From Pseudomonadota bacterium (GTDB lineage Bacteria; Pseudomonadota; Gammaproteobacteria; Burkholderiales; Gallionellaceae): a DNA stretch of 28,435 bases. The DNA lies in NCBI GenBank assembly GCA_021783855.1, contig JAJXTL010000022.1, positions 1 to 28,435 on the forward strand. Reading direction: 5' to 3'. Below the pieces are notes generated by a model. It made no database searches. It saw only the letters and a program-made list of their open reading frames with translations, and was not told where the DNA came from. Below, piece by piece: positions 24,226-28,435 of this stretch. A program made the translations under genes and the position numbers. The stretch's first letter is position 1, and the number at the start of each line of letters is the position of its first letter.

Positions 24226-24347
24226 GGATTGAGGAATGAGGAACGTGGAATGAGTAAAAGTCAAAAGCGGCGTACCGGTTTTTGCTCAATCTTCACACCT
24301 CGATCCTGATTCCTCAATCCACACGCCTCAATCCTTGCTCCTCGTTC
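24226..24347. repeat. Degenerate GATTGAGG/CCTCAATC simple repeats between pilC and pilD
   Basis: Left arm: GGATTGAGGAATGAGGAACG (about 24227-24246). Right arm, from about 24287: CTCAATC, CCTCGATC, TCCTCAATCC, CCTCAATCC and CCTCGTTCCC. The two sides are reverse complements of one short word, so the spacer can fold into alternative hairpins. No gene. Confidence 0.65.
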
Positions 24348-24569
24348 CCGACATGAATGAACTAATCCAACTTCTCGAATCGTCTCTACCCCTATTTACC
24401 GCCCTGTGCGTTATTTTAGGTTTGCTGGTCGGCAGTTTTAGCTTCGACAAAACCCACGCTAGTCTTCGCTGAAACTGCCGACATGAATGAGCTAATCCAA
24501 CTTCTCGAATCGTCTCTACCCCTATTTACCGCCCTGTGCGTTATTTTAGGTTTGCTGGTCGGCAGTTTT
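24348..24569 (+). repeat. Direct duplication of the pilD 5' end (2 x 92 bp, period 130)
   Basis: 24348-24439 and 24478-24569 are identical except for one base (GAA/GAG at 24361/24491, synonymous). A 38-bp segment separates them. GTCGGCAGTTT (24428-24438) and AAACTGCCGAC (24472-24482) form an 11-bp inverted repeat around that segment. Confidence 0.95.
24353..24472 (+). pseudogene. Truncated extra copy of the pilD start (39 codons)
   Basis: ATG at 24353 opens a frame with the first 29 residues of PilD ([20 protein letters not shown] ... LLVGSF) and then ten foreign residues ([10 protein letters not shown]) before TGA. It covers only the first membrane helix. If translated it would be a 39-aa single-span peptide; most likely it is a by-product of the duplication. 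Confidence 0.8.
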
Positions 24570-25466
24570 CTCAATGTCGTGATCCACCGCCTGCCAAAAA
24601 TGCTGGAGCAAGGCTGGCAACAGCAGTGCGCCGACCTGCGCGGTGAAGACGGGCATGGCGAAGTGAGCACCCCCGATAAAAAAACAGACCATCCCCGTTT
24701 CCCTCACCCGAACCCTCTCCCGGAGGGCGAGGAAACGAACGAATCGCTGCGCGAATTACATAATTCCGTCAAAAGCGAACCATACAATCTGCTGACTCCC
24801 CGCTCCGCCTGTCCGCATTGTCATCACGCCATCAGCGCGCTGGAAAACATCCCGGTCATCAGTTACCTGCTGCTGCGAGGCAAATGCCGTGGCTGTGGCG
24901 CTGCCATTTCCCCGCGCTACCCTATCGTTGAAGCCGTCAGCGGAATATTGTGCGGATTTGCGGCCTGGCATTTCGGTTTCGGAATGACAAGCGCAGGCGC
25001 CCTGCTGCTGATCTGGGCTTTACTGGCACTCACGGCAATAGACTTCGACACCCAGTTGCTGCCGGACGACATTACCCTGCCGCTGATCTGGGCAGGGCTG
25101 ATATTCAATCTTTACGGTGCATATACCACGCTGCACGACGCGTTACTGGGCGCAATTTTCGGCTACCTCGCACTGTGGGCAGTTTACTGGCTGTTCAAAC
25201 TTGCCACCGGCAAGGAAGGCATGGGTTACGGCGACTTCAAACTGTTAGCCGCGCTGGGCGCCTGGCTGGGATGGCAAATGCTGCCGCTGATCATCATCCT
25301 GTCATCTCTGGTCGGTGCAGTCATCGGCATCATCCTGATCGTTGCGGTCAAACGCGGTCGCGACATCCCCATCCCGTTCGGACCCTATCTGGCGGGCGGC
25401 GGGTTAATCGCCCTGTTCTGGGGACAAACGCTGACGCAAAACTATCTGCAACTGCTGGCACAATGA
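24483..25466 (+). CDS. pilD: Prepilin peptidase/N-methyltransferase PilD
   Basis: A 327-aa bifunctional inner-membrane aspartyl protease that cleaves and N-methylates type IV prepilins and pseudopilins. It starts with the typical first helix and [15 protein letters not shown]. The cytoplasmic loop has the four-Cys zinc site (CPHC near 115 and CRGC near 140). The catalytic Asp regions are [13 protein letters not shown] and [14 protein letters not shown]. It is about 35-40 residues longer than usual for PilD. The excess lies between LRGED and [11 protein letters not shown] and includes [10 protein letters not shown], encoded by REP copy 3. Function is probably kept because the insertion falls in the loop before the zinc site. 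No Shine-Dalgarno sequence is visible before the ATG. Confidence 0.95.
   Translation: MNELIQLLESSLPLFTALCVILGLLVGSFLNVVIHRLPKMLEQGWQQQCADLRGEDGHGEVSTPDKKTDHPRFPHPNPLPEGEETNESLRELHNSVKSEPYNLLTPRSACPHCHHAISALENIPVISYLLLRGKCRGCGAAISPRYPIVEAVSGILCGFAAWHFGFGMTSAGALLLIWALLALTAIDFDTQLLPDDITLPLIWAGLIFNLYGAYTTLHDALLGAIFGYLALWAVYWLFKLATGKEGMGYGDFKLLAALGAWLGWQMLPLIIILSSLVGAVIGIILIVAVKRGRDIPIPFGPYLAGGGLIALFWGQTLTQNYLQLLAQ
24694..24735 (+). repeat. REP-type palindromic element, copy 3 (inside pilD)
   Basis: CCCGTTTCCCTCACCC, a 3-nt spacer, then CCCTCTCCC-GGA-GGGCGAGG. It matches the reverse complement of copy 2 and the hairpin of copy 1. It is read in frame by pilD as [13 protein letters not shown]. Confidence 0.85.
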
Positions 25467-25485
25467 TCACGCTTCTTCCCAGCTC

Positions 25486-26124
25486 ATGACAGACTCAACT
25501 CACAAAATACTGTGCGTTGGCCTGACCGGCGGAATAGGTTGCGGCAAAAGCACGGTCGCGCAACTGTTTGCCAAGCTTGGTGCCGGCATCATCGACACGG
25601 ACGCGATAGCTCATCAACTGACACAGCCAGGCGGCGAGGCCATTCCCGCCATCCGCGCCGCCTTTGGCGCAACCTACCTTACGCCCGCGGGCGCGCTGGA
25701 TCGAACCAGGATGCGCCACACAATTTTTAGCGATACAACTGCCAGGCTCAAACTGGAGAGCATCCTGCATCCACTGATACGTTCAGGCTGTGAATCACGG
25801 ATGGCCAATCGCAAGGATGCGCCTTATCTCATCCTTGTAGTACCCTTGTTGTTCGAGAGCCCGTCATTTTTGCGCCTGATACAACGCGTCCTGCTGGTCA
25901 ATTGCAGCATTCAGCAGCAGATTTCTCGTGTCATGCAGCGCAGCGGACTCAGCGAGTCTGAAATCAGGGCGATTATCGCGCAACAACTGCCTCAGGCGGA
26001 ACGCATTGCGCGCTCGGACGACATCATCCAGAATGACAGTACCTGCGATGCGCTGGAGCATCAGGTAGCCGCCTTGCATCAGCGCTATCTGAACATAAAC
26101 AACAACCATTTGACGGCAGACTGA
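25486..26124 (+). CDS. coaE: Dephospho-CoA kinase
   Basis: A 212-aa kinase for the last step of coenzyme A synthesis (phosphorylation of the 3'-OH of dephospho-CoA). P-loop GLTGGIGCGKSTVAQLF (about residues 12-28), DTDAIAHQLT with the catalytic Asp, LDRTRMRHTIFSD, LESILHPLIR, VPLLFES and the lid/ADP-binding region LLVNCSIQQQISRVMQRSGLSESEI are present. Length is typical. It lies 19 bp after pilD, the common pilD-coaE-zapD-yacG order of beta- and gammaproteobacteria. Confidence 0.96.
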   Translation: MTDSTHKILCVGLTGGIGCGKSTVAQLFAKLGAGIIDTDAIAHQLTQPGGEAIPAIRAAFGATYLTPAGALDRTRMRHTIFSDTTARLKLESILHPLIRSGCESRMANRKDAPYLILVVPLLFESPSFLRLIQRVLLVNCSIQQQISRVMQRSGLSESEIRAIIAQQLPQAERIARSDDIIQNDSTCDALEHQVAALHQRYLNINNNHLTAD

Positions 26125-26183
26125 TATTCAATATATCTTCCGGCTTTGGCATATCTTTCAATCGCATATCAGGCAATAATGAC

Positions 26184-26945
26184 GTGATCAGCTACGAATT
26201 CCCGCTTAATGAAAAAGTACGCACCTGGTTGCGCCTGGAGGACTTGTTCGCACGCATGAATTATTTTCTGGCCGGCGAACTCAGCATGGAACACCATGTG
26301 GCTCTCACGACGCTCTTTGAAATTCACGAGGTCGCCAGCCGACCCGATCTTAAATCAGAATTATTACAGGAACTTGAGCGGCAGAAGCGCGCCCTCGCCA
26401 GCCTGCACAACAACCCTGCCATATCCGAGCAGGCACTGGACAGCATCCTGAACGTGATTGAACAAGCCGCAGCCAGCCTGCTTTCCATGACCGGCAAGGT
26501 GGGCATGATACTGCGCGAGAACGAGTGGCTGATGGCGATCAAGCAGCGCGCAGGCATGCCGGGCGGCACCTGCCAGTTCGATTTGCCCTCCTACCATTAC
26601 TGGCAGAAACAACCAACCAGCGTGCGTCGCGGCAACCTGAAAGACTGGCTATCCCCCCTGTTGCCGATCAGCGACTCGATCAATATACTTTTAAATCTCC
26701 TGCGCGAGAACGGCCGGAAACTCAACTTCACCGCGCATCGCGGCGCATTCCAGCAAATGCAGGGCGGCCGGGCCGCACTATTGTTGCGCGTCAGCTTACG
26801 TTCCGATCTGGCCTGCATACCCGAAATCGGCGCAAACAAGTATGCGATCAATATTCGTTTCATCCTTGCCAACTATGAAGCCAAATCCTCATTGTTCGAG
26901 CAGGATGTCCCGTTCGACCTGACTTTCTGTACCCTGACATCGTGA
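26184..26945 (+). CDS. zapD: Cell division protein ZapD
   Basis: A 253-aa FtsZ-bundling protein (ZapD, formerly YacF). It starts at GTG 26184. Seen: the N-terminal [19 protein letters not shown] with a helical FtsZ-crosslinking domain, [36 protein letters not shown] and the C-terminal strand domain ending [10 protein letters not shown]. Length is typical. The stop overlaps the yacG GTG start (GTGA). Confidence 0.95.
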   Translation: MISYEFPLNEKVRTWLRLEDLFARMNYFLAGELSMEHHVALTTLFEIHEVASRPDLKSELLQELERQKRALASLHNNPAISEQALDSILNVIEQAAASLLSMTGKVGMILRENEWLMAIKQRAGMPGGTCQFDLPSYHYWQKQPTSVRRGNLKDWLSPLLPISDSINILLNLLRENGRKLNFTAHRGAFQQMQGGRAALLLRVSLRSDLACIPEIGANKYAINIRFILANYEAKSSLFEQDVPFDLTFCTLTS

Positions 26946-27133
26946 GCAAAGCGCCTGTTGTCTCCTGCCCTCGCTGCGGCAAGGAATCCATCTGGGATAC
27001 CAACAATCCTTTTCGTCCGTTTTGCTGCGAGCGCTGCAAGATGATCGATCTGGGCAAGTGGGCTGACGAGGAGTTCCGTGTAGCCCTGCCCGAAGACGAG
27101 CAGGAATTTACCCGGCCTCCTTACCAGGCCTGA
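26942..27133 (+). CDS. yacG: DNA gyrase inhibitor YacG
   Basis: A 63-aa zinc-binding protein with a GTG start that overlaps the zapD stop. The four Cys ligands are in [10 protein letters not shown] and [14 protein letters not shown], followed by the usual ADEEFRV. In E. coli YacG binds GyrB and inhibits gyrase. Its last 13 bp overlap, tail to tail, the end of the convergent Nudix-ThiE gene. Confidence 0.95.
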   Translation: MSKAPVVSCPRCGKESIWDTNNPFRPFCCERCKMIDLGKWADEEFRVALPEDEQEFTRPPYQA

Positions 27134-28071
27134 CGCAGCAGCGCAATCCCATGCGCGCCATGCTGCCAGGAGGTGATCAAGTCGCCCGTGGCAAGCCCCC
27201 CCAGCGCATACACCGGAACGGATGAGTCTGCCGCCAGACTTGCGAAACTCTCCCATCCCAGGTGAGCGGCACCCGGATGGCTTCTGGTTGGCAACACCGG
27301 ACTCAACACCGCGAAATCGCAACCCAGTTCCTGCGCCCGGCGCAACTCCCCTGCCGTATGACATGACGCCGCACACAAATCCACATCGGGCCGCTCAGCG
27401 CATCCGGCAAGCTGGTTTGAGGTCAGCTGCACCCCGTCCGCACCGACCTCCTGTGCCAGCGTCACATCGCCGTTGAGCAGCACCTTTGCACCGTGATCGT
27501 GCGCCATGGCAACCACACGCTGTGCCAGTGTGCGCATCTCTTCACGACTGAGTTCCTTTTCACGCAACTGAATCAGCCGCAACCCGGCATCCAGCCGGTC
27601 TTGCAGTCTGCTCAAAAATTCCTCCGCACCCAGTTCGGCAACATTGCTGATCGCATACAAGGACGGCAATTCCAGCGCACGAATGACAGGCGCATTGGCA
27701 GGCAGCAGAGGGCCGACGGCAACCTCTGTTGCATGCTGCCATGAAAACTGCTGCCCCTCGTGCGGGTGCATTTCGCCGCGCCACTCGGTGACCCTGAAAA
27801 AACTCAGCCGCACCGTCGCATGCGGATAGGCAAACACGCGGGTGATCCAGGGATAGGCGATCACAACCACTATCCCCAGCTCTTCTTTCAACTCGCGAAC
27901 CAAGGCGTCGCGCGCCGTCTCGCCTGCTTCTACTTTGCCGCCAGGGAACTCCCAGTAGCCCGCCCAAATTTTGTCCGCCGGACGCTGCGCCAGCAGAAAC
28001 GTGCCGTCAGGACGCTGGAGCACAGCAGCGGCGACTTCGACGATTTTTGGGTTTTCCAGCGAATTGCTCAA
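27121..28071 (-). CDS. Nudix hydrolase (MutT type) fused to a ThiE/TenI-like domain
   Basis: 316 aa from TTG 28071, preceded by GAGGTGAT. The N-terminal Nudix domain (about 1-130) has a full Nudix box ([26 protein letters not shown]5EX7REUXEEXGU) and [11 protein letters not shown], as in MutT 8-oxo-dGTP diphosphatases. The C-terminal part (about 150-316) is a thiamine-phosphate-synthase-like barrel ([84 protein letters not shown]). In place of the HLGQxD motif of true ThiE it has QLTSNQL, so thiamine phosphate synthesis is doubtful. This fusion is widespread in proteobacteria; the role of the second domain is unsettled. The gene is convergent with yacG. Confidence 0.93.
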   Translation of the reverse strand: MSNSLENPKIVEVAAAVLQRPDGTFLLAQRPADKIWAGYWEFPGGKVEAGETARDALVRELKEELGIVVVIAYPWITRVFAYPHATVRLSFFRVTEWRGEMHPHEGQQFSWQHATEVAVGPLLPANAPVIRALELPSLYAISNVAELGAEEFLSRLQDRLDAGLRLIQLREKELSREEMRTLAQRVVAMAHDHGAKVLLNGDVTLAQEVGADGVQLTSNQLAGCAERPDVDLCAASCHTAGELRRAQELGCDFAVLSPVLPTRSHPGAAHLGWESFASLAADSSVPVYALGGLATGDLITSWQHGAHGIALLRQAW

Positions 28072-28435
28072 TACATCACCTCAAATTTCAAACCAGATCA
28101 AAAATCGCTTCGCCTGTGGCGTCCCGGAAATATCTAAAAGCATGCGCATTAAAAAATAATTCGTTCTGACATCAATATCCCTCTGCGGCGATTCAATCTT
28201 GCGAGCTTAATATTCTGAAAGCGACCTCTCATGACGTGCAGTAGCCGAGACGAAGGAGTCGTTGGTGATAGACCGCTATCTGGCAAGCAATCCAGCGGGA
28301 CGACCTCCTCTAACGGGCATTGCAGTTGCAGCCACCCCTGATGATGAAAGAAAATTCGAGTTGGAAGGTGTCGGTTAGAGGTCGTGCAAATTTTTGGTGG
28401 CTCAACCCCGAAATCTAACGTGACCCGCCGAACTG
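28072..28435 (+). other. Right-edge region without a convincing gene
   Basis: 364 bp. A short frame, GTG 28265 to TAG 28378 (37 codons, reading IDRYLASNPAGRPPLTGIAV ... ELEGVG), has AAGGAG 6 nt upstream and protein-like composition, but I recognise no family. The same DNA contains an inverted repeat: ACGACCTCCTCTAAC (about 28299-28313) against GTTAGAGGTCGT (28374-28385), with a 3-nt bulge. Near the window end lies ATCTAAC, or GTTAGAT on the other strand. The sequence may belong to a feature that continues past the window. Confidence 0.3.

Noticed and set aside
24226..24347. CRISPR-like repeat array between pilC and pilD
   Set aside because: Repeats are short, degenerate and without regular spacers; they form inverted simple repeats.
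1..28435. tRNA, rRNA, complete IS or prophage
   Set aside because: No cloverleaf, rRNA stretch, transposase or phage gene was recognised on either strand.

Overview
The window is a chromosomal segment of a betaproteobacterium. ssrS sits behind zapA, coaE-zapD-yacG lies beside the type IV pilus genes, a Nudix-ThiE fusion is present, and small c-type cytochromes occur in tandem. I lean towards Nitrosomonadales (Gallionellaceae/Sideroxydans-like), but that placement is inferred from gene content, not from an alignment. No rRNA, tRNA, CRISPR array, complete insertion sequence or prophage was seen. Most of the region is housekeeping. The unusual material lies in repeats, broken genes and control sites.

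Left part (1-4.9 kb, minus strand): a cobalamin-controlled operon. A promoter and a cobalamin riboswitch precede btuB, an integral membrane protein (BtuN-like), cobO and cobB. btuB carries one in-frame TAA between the plug and the barrel, so the outer-membrane B12 transporter is probably dead while the rest of the operon looks intact. Next (5.0-5.75 kb, plus): a zapB-like gene, zapA, 6S RNA and a strong terminator. The zapB-like gene seems to be transcribed from its own start codon (leaderless). A BrnT/CopG-type toxin-antitoxin pair (5.9-6.55 kb) and a DUF445 protein follow on the minus strand.

Centre (8.2-16.5 kb): an EVE-domain protein and a RelA-type (p)ppGpp synthetase that lacks the C-terminal ACT domain, then two small minus-strand genes. 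A 121-bp MITE-like element flanked by CTAG abuts the stop codon of livF. The complete branched-chain amino-acid ABC transporter livJ-livH-livM-livG-livF follows, read right to left, with a palindromic REP-type element at the livH/livM junction.

Right part (16.5-28.4 kb): two monoheme cytochromes c that share a duplicated leader and signal peptide, each with its own terminator; then a hexose-6-phosphate mutarotase and ilvD (minus). On the plus strand come lgt, a CNNM/CorC-type protein, pilC, pilD, coaE, zapD and yacG, with a convergent Nudix-ThiE gene. pilB is missing beside pilC. The pilD 5' end is partly duplicated, and a REP-type element has been absorbed in frame into pilD. The last 360 bp hold no convincing gene but do contain an inverted repeat and core motifs that faintly resemble integron attC sites.

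I did not find a wholly new multigene system. The strongest leads are the btuB nonsense codon under an intact riboswitch, the MITE at livF, the pilD duplication and in-frame REP, the ACT-less RelA, and the two apparently leaderless promoters.
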